A DNA stretch of 64,000 nt. It comes from UBA4285 sp050944355 (lineage in GTDB: Bacteria > Bacillota > Clostridia > Lachnospirales > Lachnospiraceae). This document shows positions 15,356 to 23,370 of this stretch, in pieces. The position numbers and the translations under genes are program-made. Numbering within the stretch: the stretch's first letter is position 1; each line of letters starts with the position of its first letter. The notes under the pieces are model-generated. The model saw only the letters and a list, made by a program, of their open reading frames with translations, made no database searches and was not told the DNA's origin. The stretch is taken from contig JBMNQX010000003.1 of assembly GCA_050944355.1 (NCBI GenBank), forward strand, positions 1 through 64,000. Reading direction: 5' to 3'.

Positions 15356-16414
15356 ATGAACACGATCATTGCGGCGGTGACGGGAAATAAAGAAGAAGAC
15401 GATAAGATTTTCGCCAGGGCGGGCGAGATCCTGAGATCCGGCGGACTGGTGGCGTTCCCGACGGAGACTGTCTACGGGCTGGGCGCGGATGCGCTGAACA
15501 CAGAGGCGGCCCGGAAGATTTACGCCGCAAAAGGCCGCCCGAGCGACAATCCCCTGATTGTCCATATCGCTGACAAAAAGGACTACGCGAAGCTTGCCAG
15601 GGAAATTCCGCCGGCGGCCGGGTGTCTGTACAAACGGTTTCTGCCGGGACCGCTCACAATGATTATGAAGAAGAGCCCGATCGTGCCGGATACGATCACA
15701 GGCGGACTGGATACGGTGGCGATCCGGATGCCGAGCCATCCGACGGCGGCGCGGCTCATCCGCGAGTCAGGAGTTTATATCGCGGCGCCGAGCGCGAACC
15801 TGTCCGGAAAACCGAGTCCGACAAAAGCGGAACACGTCATTCACGATCTGAACGGACGGATTGACATGATTCTCTGTGATGATACGGTCGACGTGGGCGT
15901 GGAGTCCACGATAATCGATCTCTCAGAAGATGTTCCGGTTTTACTGCGGCCGGGCTATATAACGCTGGAGCAGCTCAGAGACTGCCTTGGCAGAGTCGAT
16001 GTGGATCCGGCCATACGGGGCGCGGTGGTTCCGGACGGTGTCGTTCCGAAAGCGCCTGGCATGAAATACAAGCACTATGCGCCGGACGCGGATCTCGCGA
16101 TTGTCGAGGGTGAACCGGAAGCTGTCATCGCAAAAATCAATGAACTGACAAAGCAGGCGATGGACAGAGGCGAGAAAGTGGGCATCATGGCGACACAGGA
16201 GACGGCCGGCCGGTATCCGAGAGGAATCGTGAAAGTGGTGGGTTCTCACAGAGATGAGGCGACGGTGGCGCACAACCTGTTTGCAGTTTTGCGGGCCTTT
16301 GATGAAGAGAAGGTTGACCGCATTTATTCAGAAGGATTTTCGGGTCACAACGTGGGTCAGGCCGTCATGAACCGTTTGATAAAAGCAGCGGGACATACTA
16401 TAATTAATGCCTGA
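15356..16414 (+). CDS. tsaC: L-threonylcarbamoyladenylate synthase (Sua5 type)
   Basis: A 352-residue enzyme that makes threonylcarbamoyl-AMP from threonine, bicarbonate and ATP for the t6A37 modification of tRNA. The YrdC domain covers about residues 10-205 (LVAFPTETVYGLGADA, KGRPSDNPLIVHI, APSANLSGKPSPT, GVESTIIDL), and a linker leads to a C-terminal Sua5 domain (about 230-345, ending YSEGFSGHNVGQAVMNRLIKA). The length matches Sua5 rather than the short TsaC form. It begins an order tsaC / LMW phosphatase / rpiB that resembles ywlC-ywlE-ywlF of Bacillus. Confidence 0.96.
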   Translation: MNTIIAAVTGNKEEDDKIFARAGEILRSGGLVAFPTETVYGLGADALNTEAARKIYAAKGRPSDNPLIVHIADKKDYAKLAREIPPAAGCLYKRFLPGPLTMIMKKSPIVPDTITGGLDTVAIRMPSHPTAARLIRESGVYIAAPSANLSGKPSPTKAEHVIHDLNGRIDMILCDDTVDVGVESTIIDLSEDVPVLLRPGYITLEQLRDCLGRVDVDPAIRGAVVPDGVVPKAPGMKYKHYAPDADLAIVEGEPEAVIAKINELTKQAMDRGEKVGIMATQETAGRYPRGIVKVVGSHRDEATVAHNLFAVLRAFDEEKVDRIYSEGFSGHNVGQAVMNRLIKAAGHTIINA

Positions 16415-16481
16415 GACCGGCGTTTAGGGCCGGTTTGAATGAGATGTTGAATGCGGGAAAAGTTCGCCCCCGCTGTGGACT

Positions 16482-16970
16482 ATGAAGACATTTGACAGAA
16501 TTCTATTTGTGAGCAAAGACGGGACATGCCGGGCGCCGCTGGCAGCGGCCGCTCTGCGGCAGTACCTCGACACGGAACAGATCGAAGTTTCGTCGCGGGG
16601 CATGATTGTTCTGTTCCCGGAGCCGTACGACAACAGGGCAGGCGAACTGGCAACCCGGAGCGGCGTCAGATGGACGCCGGGATATTCCCGCGAGATTTCG
16701 GAGGATGATTTTTCAGACCGGACACTCGTTCTGACAATGAATTCTTCGATGAAGAAAACGCTGTACAGAAAATTTCCCAACGCTGTCAACGTTTTTACAC
16801 TGGGTGAATTTGCGGGCGAGGCGGACGCGGAAGTGAAAGATCCGTCGGGGCTCGGCGAAGAAGCGCTTGAGAGCTGCTTTATGCAGATTCAGGTGCTCAC
16901 AACAGTTATCAGAGGCAAAGCTGAATTACAGACAGCTGGGAAGGATGAAAATGCTGGCAATCGGAAGTGA
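16482..16970 (+). CDS. YwlE-like low-molecular-weight phosphatase homologue with Ser at the nucleophile position
   Basis: The fold and position are those of low-molecular-weight phosphatases, and the synteny (between tsaC and rpiB) points to YwlE, the protein-arginine phosphatase. The P-loop should read V-C-x-G-N-x-C-R-S. Here it reads FVSKDGTCRAP: Ser11 replaces the nucleophilic Cys and Gly14 the Asn, while Cys16, Arg17 and the acid loop DPSG (Asp120) remain. Without the Cys the normal thiophosphate chemistry is not possible, so it may be inactive, may bind phosphoproteins, or may have changed activity. The length of 162 residues is close to normal. Its end overlaps the rpiB start by 20 bases. 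Confidence 0.75.
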   Translation: MKTFDRILFVSKDGTCRAPLAAAALRQYLDTEQIEVSSRGMIVLFPEPYDNRAGELATRSGVRWTPGYSREISEDDFSDRTLVLTMNSSMKKTLYRKFPNAVNVFTLGEFAGEADAEVKDPSGLGEEALESCFMQIQVLTTVIRGKAELQTAGKDENAGNRK

Positions 16971-17379
16971 TCATGGCGGGTATCTGCTCAAACAGGAGAT
17001 TATGAAGCATCTTAAGGCAGAGGGAAAAGAATTCACAGATGTGGGCTGCTATGATGAAAAGTCTGTCGACTATCCGGTTTACGCAAAGAAAGTGACGGAG
17101 AAAATCCAGGACGGGTCCTGTGAACTGGGAATTCTTGTCTGCGGCACCGGGATCGGCATGAGCATGGCGGCCAATAAGGAAAAAGGCATCCGCGCCGCGG
17201 CTGTTTCGGACTGCTATTCGGCCGAGAAAACCCGGGAGCACAATAACGCCAATGTTCTGTGTCTCGGCGGACGCACAATAGGACCGGATCTTGCCTGCAA
17301 GATTGTGGATTGTTTTCTGTCGACGCCATTTTCCGGAGAGGAAAGACACGTCAGACGGATCAGCATGTGGGACAAATAA
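16951..17379 (+). CDS. rpiB: Ribose-5-phosphate isomerase B
   Basis: A 142-residue RpiB that interconverts ribose 5-phosphate and ribulose 5-phosphate in the pentose phosphate pathway; some homologues act on galactose 6-phosphate. Key features: IGSDHGGYLLKQ at the start, VGCYDEKSVDYP, the active-site loop LVCGTGIGMSMAANK with its Cys, and REHNNANVLCLGGR. I prefer the ATG at 16951, which has GGGAAGG at a normal distance; the ATG at 16945 adds two residues but sits too close to it. Both starts lie inside the end of the phosphatase gene, implying coupling. Confidence 0.94.
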   Translation: MLAIGSDHGGYLLKQEIMKHLKAEGKEFTDVGCYDEKSVDYPVYAKKVTEKIQDGSCELGILVCGTGIGMSMAANKEKGIRAAAVSDCYSAEKTREHNNANVLCLGGRTIGPDLACKIVDCFLSTPFSGEERHVRRISMWDK

Positions 17380-17400
17380 GTTCAGATTAAGAGGTGTGCC

Positions 17401-17892
17401 ATGATGAGTGACAAGCGGAAAGACTACATTTCGTGGGATGAGTATTTCATGGGAGTGGCCAAACTCGCTTCCATGCGCTCCAAGGACCCGCACACACAGG
17501 TCGGGGCATGCATAGTGAGCCAGGACAATAAAATTCTGTCCATGGGCTACAACGGATTTCCTCTCGGGTGCTCGGACGATGTATTCCCCTGGGCAAGAGA
17601 AGGGGACGACGCGCTGAATAAGAAATATGTCTACATTGTCCACTCGGAACTGAATGCGATACTCAATTACAGGGGAGGCAGTCTGGAAGGCAGCAAGATG
17701 TATGTCACGCTCTTTCCATGCAATGAGTGCGCCAAGGCTATCATACAGGCCGGCATCAAGACGCTCGTCTACGACGATGACAAATACGCCGGAACAGCCA
17801 ACGTCATCGCTTCCAAGCGGATGCTCAAGGCTGCCGGCGTAAATTTCTACCGGTATGAACGGACGGGAAGAAAAGTCGAGATTTCTCTCTGA
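17401..17892 (+). CDS. dCMP deaminase / ComE-like cytidine deaminase family protein
   Basis: A 163-residue zinc enzyme that should deaminate dCMP to dUMP and feed thymidylate synthesis. The zinc-site motifs are HSELNAI (His, catalytic Glu) and PCNECAK (two Cys). Upstream, SKDPHTQVGACIV and GYNGFPLGCSDD match the dCMP deaminase branch. The start may be the ATG at 17401 or the next one at 17404; AGAGGTGTGCC precedes both. It follows rpiB by 21 bases and probably ends that operon, with DUF402 converging 2 bases away. Confidence 0.92.
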   Translation: MMSDKRKDYISWDEYFMGVAKLASMRSKDPHTQVGACIVSQDNKILSMGYNGFPLGCSDDVFPWAREGDDALNKKYVYIVHSELNAILNYRGGSLEGSKMYVTLFPCNECAKAIIQAGIKTLVYDDDKYAGTANVIASKRMLKAAGVNFYRYERTGRKVEISL

Positions 17893-17894
17893 CT

Positions 17895-18371
17895 TTATCC
17901 GGGAATGTGCTCGTCCAGATTTTTAAGTACGTTTTTGAATGTACCGCTGTAGATGCAGGTCAGAAGTTCGTTCAGACTGCGGAGGGCACTGCTCAGGCCT
18001 TCCGGCGTGAGGATTTTCCGGTCCAGAGCGTCGGCGAGTTCATCCAGATCGACGACCCGGACGAATCCGTCATTTTCCACGATGACATCGGCGAGAAGAT
18101 CAGTAAAAATCCAGGTGTCGGAGTTTTTGTCATAATCGGAACGTATGACGTCGCAGTATATATAGCGCTGGGTGTTGTCCGCCGTGTAAAAGCGGCTGAC
18201 TTTCCATCCCTTTTTTAGAAAATAGCAGGAATATCCATGCGAGAACTCAGCTTTCGGATGGAGTGTCTTCCAGGCGGTGACGATGGTTTCATCTGACTCG
18301 TACAGAATTTTGTCGTCATCAAGCGGAATATATTCATCCGGAATCAGACGTTTTCTAATCAGTTCTGGCAT
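17895..18371 (-). CDS. DUF402 domain protein
   Basis: A 158-residue protein of the DUF402 family, some members of which are nucleoside di-/triphosphatases. The family pattern is visible as YSCYFLKKGWKVSRFYTA, then RYIYCDVIRSDYD, WIFTDLLADVIVENDG and VRVVDLDELADAL, which carry the conserved Tyr and Asp residues thought to bind metal. The ATG at 18371 follows GGAGG and gives a normal protein; longer in-frame extension upstream is not supported. It has its own promoter, divergent from the membrane-protein gene at 18486. The cellular role is unknown. Confidence 0.8.
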   Translation of the reverse strand: MPELIRKRLIPDEYIPLDDDKILYESDETIVTAWKTLHPKAEFSHGYSCYFLKKGWKVSRFYTADNTQRYIYCDVIRSDYDKNSDTWIFTDLLADVIVENDGFVRVVDLDELADALDRKILTPEGLSSALRSLNELLTCIYSGTFKNVLKNLDEHIPG

Positions 18372-18434
18372 AATGACCTCCGGCTGTCCTGACAGTCTGA
18401 AGAAATCCCGACTTGCAGGCAGGTAGTTACAGTA

Positions 18435-18462
18435 ATTATAGCACCAGCGGATATTCTGACAA
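18435..18462 (-). promoter_or_regulatory. Promoter of the DUF402 gene
   Basis: On the minus strand, TTGTCA (18457-18462) and a perfect TATAAT (18435-18440) with TG one base upstream are separated by 16 bases, about 64 bases before the start codon. Confidence 0.75.
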
Positions 18463-18485
18463 TCCGCCTGAAGAGAAAAACAATT

Positions 18486-18914
18486 ATGAAAAGCCAGTTT
18501 TTCCGCAAATTCAGCCAGATCAACGAAAATCTGCCGGTTCTTCTGGCCGGAGAAGCGATTTTTCTTGCGGCAGCCGAGCTGATTATTCTTATGTGGATTC
18601 CGAAAGACCTGAAGCGCACGGCCGGGATCGGCGTGCTGATCGGCGTGCTGCTGGCGGCTGCTGGCAGTGTCATTCTTGCGCTTTCCATCCGCAGTGCCCT
18701 GTACAAAGAGGGGAATAAGGCGTGGGCTGTACTTTTTATCACGCTTCGGTTCGGAGTGGCTGCGCTTGTGCTTCTTTTGTGTCTTGTAAAAGACCCAAAG
18801 CTCTGTGTGGCGGTACTGATCGGCATGCTCTCCGGTCAGACGGGTGTATATCTTGCGCCTGCCGCGGCGCGTTTCAGAAACAGAAAAGAGAAGAAGAATG
18901 TCCAGAAGCGTTAA
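18486..18914 (+). CDS. Small four-helix membrane protein, possibly AtpI-like
   Basis: A 142-residue protein with four hydrophobic segments (roughly 17-38, 46-68, 81-102 and 107-127) and short basic ends. The pattern of two helix pairs with a charged loop resembles ATP synthase subunit I and related small proteins, but no ATP synthase genes are nearby, so this is only a possibility. It overlaps the next gene by 17 bases and is divergent from DUF402. The ribosome binding site is weak. No function is assigned. Confidence 0.7.
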   Translation: MKSQFFRKFSQINENLPVLLAGEAIFLAAAELIILMWIPKDLKRTAGIGVLIGVLLAAAGSVILALSIRSALYKEGNKAWAVLFITLRFGVAALVLLLCLVKDPKLCVAVLIGMLSGQTGVYLAPAAARFRNRKEKKNVQKR

Positions 18915-20886
18915 CAGAGGCCATAGAATTCTCATCTTTGTGTTTGTTGTCACATTTGTCATGTCGGCTGTCGGCACCTGGATACTGTCCGGGCGCCGTG
19001 CACAGGCGATCGTCAAAGGAGATTCGTACTGGGGCGAGGCTGAGGCGCCGGTTATTTTTATGGAGACGGACAGCGGATATCACTATGACTGCCTGACGGG
19101 ATACCGGGACGAAACGTCGGCTGACGCCGCGGCATCGCGGAACCTGATTGCACTGCCGGAAAGCTATACGCAGAAGATGATCATTGAGACTTACGGGAGC
19201 AGTGTGTCTGCCATTCGATATGAACTGAGGAGTGCGGACGGGCAGCTGCTGGAGCGGAATGATGTGACGGATACGGAAACGGACGGGACGAAACTGCAGT
19301 TTTCTGTTCACTTCCGCGACCTGATGAGCACATCGGAAAACAGCGTGCTCACGTTTTATCTTACGCTCTCGGACGGCACGGAGTACGAGTATACCTCGCA
19401 GATCATCCCGGCAGCGGCGGCGGACATCGACACGAAACTCGCATATTTTAACGACTTTTATGACGCCGTCTATGATAAGAACCGGTCAGAAGAGGCGGCT
19501 GCGCAGCTGTATATCATATCCGGCATGGACAATACCTCGTTCGGAAACGCTACGATCAACTCTTCCGCCGAGCTTCTTACATGGGGAACGCTCACGACGG
19601 TTCCGACGAGAGAAATCATTCCGTCGCTGCAGTCGATCGAAGACGGCGAATGTGTGTTTTACGCCCGCTATCCGATCCTTGTGACGGACAGCAGTGATGT
19701 ATCGCAGACCATAATGGTCTCGGAGACGACGACCATCGGGCTTGACAGTGCCGGAAGCTGCCAGGTGGACAATTACACGCGGACGGCAAATGAGGTGTTC
19801 AGCGGCAATAATGCCTTTTCAGATTCAAGAACACTGAATCTCGGCATTCAGGGCGGAGAGCCTGAGGAGATGGCCGTAAACAGCGCGGGCACCGATTACT
19901 GGTTTTTCAGCGCCGGCAATCTGTGGCGGTATTCCGTATCAGATGACAAGCTGATTCGCGTTTTCTCTTATGCCTCGTCGGACTCGGACGGCGTACGGGA
20001 AGAGAACGAGGATTATTACGGACGGATTCTGCGCTGCGATGATGACGGGAGCTGCTGGTTTGCACTCACGGGATACGTCTGCCGCGGACAGCACGAGGGC
20101 CAGACGGGGCTTTCTGTGTGGTATTACAGCGCGGAGGAGAACAGCACAGAAGAGATGCTGTTTTTCCCGATTTCCGGTACGGCAGAGGAAATCCGGGACG
20201 CGACGTCCGGCCTTATGAGCGTGAGCAGCGAAGGTGTGTTTTATCTGCGCTACGAGGATCAGCTTATAACAGTCGGCACTCCCGGCAATGAAGTGAGCCG
20301 CGAAAATGTGGACTTTTCTGATGAGACATTTGCCGTCAGCAGTGACCAGACACAAATCGCATACTGCACGGAGAGTGACGGAAAGAATACGCTCAGGGCA
20401 ATCAATCTGACCGACAGCACGGCGCAGGAATACACGGCGCCGGATGGCGACTATATCCGGCCTCTCGGGTATATCGGCCATGATCTGGTGTGCGGCATCG
20501 CGCACGGGGAAGATGTGAATGAGGACGAAGGGACGTTCCCGATGTACCGCATATTTATCATGAATGACGCGGGTGAGCAGGAGGCCGATTATGAGCCGGA
20601 CGGGAGCTGGATTCTGTCGGCCCAGATCGATGAGGCGAGAGTTCTCATGATACTCGGCGTGAAAGACGAGAGTGGGGAATTTGTCGAAACCGGAGTAGAT
20701 CAGCTGATCAGCCGGGATCAGACAGAGACGTCGGTACAGACGACGACGGTGACGACGGATGAATGGAAGAAACAGACAGCCATTTATCTTCCGTCATCGG
20801 CGGCAAGTGCGTCCGGAGATCCGGAGGTGGAAATCGTCTGGAATATCACGGAAAATGCCAGTGATATAGCGCTGCTCACGCAGTGA
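18898..20886 (+). CDS. Exported protein of unknown function, single N-terminal anchor
   Basis: A 662-residue protein with one N-terminal helix (about 10-30) followed by a large extracytoplasmic part. It is acidic, rich in Ser, Thr, Asp and Tyr, and from about residue 320 has repeated short beta-strand-like segments (for example TDYWFFSAGNLWRYSVSDD and QTQIAYCTESDGKNTLRAIN) that suggest a beta-propeller. I do not recognise the family. The ATG at 18898 is preferred to an in-frame ATG 54 bases upstream, which adds a stretch without membrane character. It overlaps the small membrane protein gene by 17 bases, so the two may work together at the membrane. Confidence 0.75.
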   Translation: MSRSVNRGHRILIFVFVVTFVMSAVGTWILSGRRAQAIVKGDSYWGEAEAPVIFMETDSGYHYDCLTGYRDETSADAAASRNLIALPESYTQKMIIETYGSSVSAIRYELRSADGQLLERNDVTDTETDGTKLQFSVHFRDLMSTSENSVLTFYLTLSDGTEYEYTSQIIPAAAADIDTKLAYFNDFYDAVYDKNRSEEAAAQLYIISGMDNTSFGNATINSSAELLTWGTLTTVPTREIIPSLQSIEDGECVFYARYPILVTDSSDVSQTIMVSETTTIGLDSAGSCQVDNYTRTANEVFSGNNAFSDSRTLNLGIQGGEPEEMAVNSAGTDYWFFSAGNLWRYSVSDDKLIRVFSYASSDSDGVREENEDYYGRILRCDDDGSCWFALTGYVCRGQHEGQTGLSVWYYSAEENSTEEMLFFPISGTAEEIRDATSGLMSVSSEGVFYLRYEDQLITVGTPGNEVSRENVDFSDETFAVSSDQTQIAYCTESDGKNTLRAINLTDSTAQEYTAPDGDYIRPLGYIGHDLVCGIAHGEDVNEDEGTFPMYRIFIMNDAGEQEADYEPDGSWILSAQIDEARVLMILGVKDESGEFVETGVDQLISRDQTETSVQTTTVTTDEWKKQTAIYLPSSAASASGDPEVEIVWNITENASDIALLTQ

Positions 20887-20953
20887 GAGAAGAATGAGAC
20901 GCGCGCCCGGAAACCTGCGCGCTCACCTGAGATAAAACAAGATGATTCGGATA

Positions 20954-21001
20954 AAAACGGCTGCTGCCCCGGTCTTCAGACACCGGGGCAGCAGCCGTTT
21001 T
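20954..21001. terminator. Bidirectional terminator with 20-bp perfect stem
   Basis: Arms 20954-20973 and 20982-21001 pair perfectly around an 8-base loop, with A and T runs at the outside, so both the + gene at 18898 and the minus-strand prs can end here. The right arm shares CACCGGGGCAGCAGCC with the terminator at 42793-42836. Confidence 0.92.
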
Positions 21002-21027
21002 GAATTCTTTGCAGGATGTGCGGATCT

Positions 21028-22212
21028 TTATTTTCCGTAGTGCTCTTTGTTGTATTTCTTCACGCGGTTCTGAATTCTTTCGACCGGGGAGAGAAGATTG
21101 CTGATCGAGGAATCGTGGTTCAGCGTGTCGATGATCAGAGCGATGTACTTGCTCATGTCGACGCTGATGTACCACGGCTTCTTCTTCAGCTCTTCCGGCT
21201 GATAGATCAGATTTGTCGTCAGGACGCGGTCGATGGTGCCTTCTTCGTATGCTTTGTCGAATTTGTCGAATCCGCTTGTGAACAGGCCGAACGTCGTCGC
21301 CGCGAAAACTCTCTTGGCCTTGCGCTCTTTCAGTTCTCTTGCCACGTCGAGCATGGACTCGCCGGAAGAAATCATATCGTCGATGATGATGACATCCTTG
21401 CCTTCGACGGAAGAGCCGAGGAATTCATGGGCAACGATCGGGTTGCGGCCGTCGACGATTTTCGTGTAATCTCTGCGCTTGTAGAACATGCCCATGTCGA
21501 GGCCGAGCACGTTCGCAAAGTAGACGGCGCGCTGCATGCCGCCCTCATCCGGGCTGATGACCATCATGTGTTTCGCGTCGATGTGAAGATCATCGACGTT
21601 GAGAAGCAGATACTTGATGAACTGATAGCTGCAGGAAACGGTCTCGAAGCCCTTGAGCGGAATCGCGTTCTGAACGCGCGGGTCGTGAGCATCAAACGTG
21701 ATGATATTCTCGACGCCCATGTTGGCAAGTTCCTGAAGCATGAACGCGCAGTCAAGGGACTCGCGCTGGGTTCTTCTGTGCTGGCGGCTCTCATAGAGGA
21801 ACGGCATAATCACGTTGATGCGGCGCGCCTTGCCGCCGACCGCCTGGATGATGCGCTTCAGGTCCGCATAGTGATCGTCAGGCGACATGTGATTTTCCAT
21901 GCCGTTGAGTTTGTAGGTGATGCTGTGGTTCAGAACATCCACCATGATGAAAAGATCGCAGCCGCGGACAGATTCGTTGATGATGCCCTTGCCTTCGCCC
22001 GAACCGAAGCGTGGCGTAGAAGCGCTCAGGATATAGGTGTTTCTCTTGTAACCGCTGAAAGCGAGGGAATTTGTGTGAGCGGCATCTCTCTGTTTCCGCC
22101 ACTGTACCAGGTAGGCGTCGACTTTCTGGCCGAGCTCCATGCAGGATACCGTTGGAATAATTCCCAGCTTGCCATACGGAATTGAATTGGTGTGCTTCTC
22201 GTCTCTGGGCAT
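21028..22212 (-). CDS. prs: Ribose-phosphate pyrophosphokinase (PRPP synthase)
   Basis: This enzyme makes PRPP from ribose 5-phosphate and ATP for nucleotide, His and Trp synthesis. At 394 residues it is the long clostridial variant rather than the 315-residue type. Visible motifs are RGCDLFIMVDV, MPFLYESRQHRRTQRE, TFDAHDPRVQNAIP and the PRPP loop DVIIIDDMISSGES. I chose the ATG at 22212 behind AGGAG; a longer in-frame reading exists but runs into the promoter. Transcribed alone between a strong promoter and a bidirectional terminator. Confidence 0.94.
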   Translation of the reverse strand: MPRDEKHTNSIPYGKLGIIPTVSCMELGQKVDAYLVQWRKQRDAAHTNSLAFSGYKRNTYILSASTPRFGSGEGKGIINESVRGCDLFIMVDVLNHSITYKLNGMENHMSPDDHYADLKRIIQAVGGKARRINVIMPFLYESRQHRRTQRESLDCAFMLQELANMGVENIITFDAHDPRVQNAIPLKGFETVSCSYQFIKYLLLNVDDLHIDAKHMMVISPDEGGMQRAVYFANVLGLDMGMFYKRRDYTKIVDGRNPIVAHEFLGSSVEGKDVIIIDDMISSGESMLDVARELKERKAKRVFAATTFGLFTSGFDKFDKAYEEGTIDRVLTTNLIYQPEELKKKPWYISVDMSKYIALIIDTLNHDSSISNLLSPVERIQNRVKKYNKEHYGK

Positions 22213-22278
22213 CTTTATAATCTCCTTTTTTTCACGGCGGACGCAGAAAATACCTGTCATCCGGCCAAATTCGAACTT

Positions 22279-22307
22279 ACTATAATAAGAAATCCTGCCG
22301 CCGTCAA
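22279..22307 (-). promoter_or_regulatory. Promoter of prs
   Basis: On the minus strand, TTGACG (22302-22307) and TATAGT (22279-22284) are spaced by 17 bases, about 67 bases before the start codon. dnaC ends 38 bases upstream, so some read-through from the dnaD-dnaC unit is possible. Confidence 0.75.
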
Positions 22308-22344
22308 GTTGAAGTGCCTTCGCTGTGTGGTGGCACGTCACTTA

Positions 22345-23346
22345 TCATTTTTTGATCAGCTTTTGAATCCGGATGTCGTCACCGGTCAGCTGCCGGACCT
22401 TATAATTTCCCATGATGCGGGATGAAATCCGCTCGGTGTACAGGGAGCGCAGCTCACTAGGCGAAAAATTCGTCGAAATCAGAACGCTTTTTCGCAGATT
22501 CAGCCGCGTATTGATGATGTCAAACAGAACCGAGCGCGTAAACGCATTGACCGATTCCGTGCCCAGGTCATCGATGGCCAGCAGATCGCATCCCGTGACA
22601 AATGACATGCTGTCTGTTCCTTCAGCTGCCTGTTTCTGACGATTCGTATAGGAAAGGGTATTAAAAAGATCCGTGGCTGAAAAATAGAGCACATTGACAT
22701 TGTTATTGAGCAATTCGTTCACAATACAGTTTGTGAGGAACGTTTTGCCTGTTCCAGTCATTCCGTAGAGCAGCATATTGGCGTAACCGCCCTCACTGCG
22801 GAGTGTCTGCGCAAATGCTTTCGCGTCCCTGAGAACGGTCTCCGCTTTTTTGCGCGGGGACTGCCCGTCGGGGCCAGGCTCGGTGCTGTAATAGTCCAGC
22901 GAAAAGGAATCAAAGGAAGCGTCCGGGTCCAGACAGCGGTTGTTCATGCTGCCATAGGCCAGGCGTATTGCTTTTTTTATATAACAGGAACACGGGCTGC
23001 CGTCCGGCAGAAACCCGGTGTCATGGCACTTTGGACAGGTATAGACAGGCTCCAGATAATCTTCCGGCACCCCGAGATTTTCCAGATACATCTGCTGCCT
23101 CTCCACAAGTTCGGCGATGCGCTCGCTGTACTCCGGGCCTTCAGAGGTCTGATTTAATATCCGGCTGCGGGCAGCCTGCGAACTGATGGCCACGATCTGC
23201 GCGCGAATTTCAAAAATCTGCGGACACTGTTCCTTTACCCATTTCCGGCGCCTGTCCTGTTCGTCCTGGTCCTGCATGCGGATCTGGTCATACTCCCGCT
23301 GCAGCTCGGCGCGCTGTGATGGCGTCAGCCGGCTGATAAGTGACAT
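22345..23346 (-). CDS. dnaC: DnaC/DnaI-like helicase loader (AAA+ ATPase)
   Basis: A 333-residue AAA+ protein that should load the DnaB helicase at the origin. The N-terminal third is helical, followed by a zinc motif CPKCHDTGF...CSC (Cys104, 107, 119, 121) as in DnaI-type loaders. The ATPase core has Walker A GMTGTGKT (195-202), Walker B DLLAIDDLGTE, and later STNFSPSELRSLYTERISSRIMG with the arginine finger region. The start ATG at 23346 follows AAGGAG. It follows dnaD by 24 bases; the pair is a replication initiation operon common in Clostridia. No transposase is adjacent, so it is not an IstB gene. Confidence 0.92.
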   Translation of the reverse strand: MSLISRLTPSQRAELQREYDQIRMQDQDEQDRRRKWVKEQCPQIFEIRAQIVAISSQAARSRILNQTSEGPEYSERIAELVERQQMYLENLGVPEDYLEPVYTCPKCHDTGFLPDGSPCSCYIKKAIRLAYGSMNNRCLDPDASFDSFSLDYYSTEPGPDGQSPRKKAETVLRDAKAFAQTLRSEGGYANMLLYGMTGTGKTFLTNCIVNELLNNNVNVLYFSATDLFNTLSYTNRQKQAAEGTDSMSFVTGCDLLAIDDLGTESVNAFTRSVLFDIINTRLNLRKSVLISTNFSPSELRSLYTERISSRIMGNYKVRQLTGDDIRIQKLIKK

Positions 23347-23370
23347 GAAAAGGTTCTCCTTTCGGGCCTG

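Noticed and set aside
21016..22185. 389-codon plus-strand frame opposite prs
   Set aside because: Mirror of the prs gene; the terminator arm and prs codons explain it.
22345..23346. IstB transposition helper ATPase
   Set aside because: The zinc motif, the dnaD partner and the absence of a transposase point to a DnaC/DnaI-type loader.
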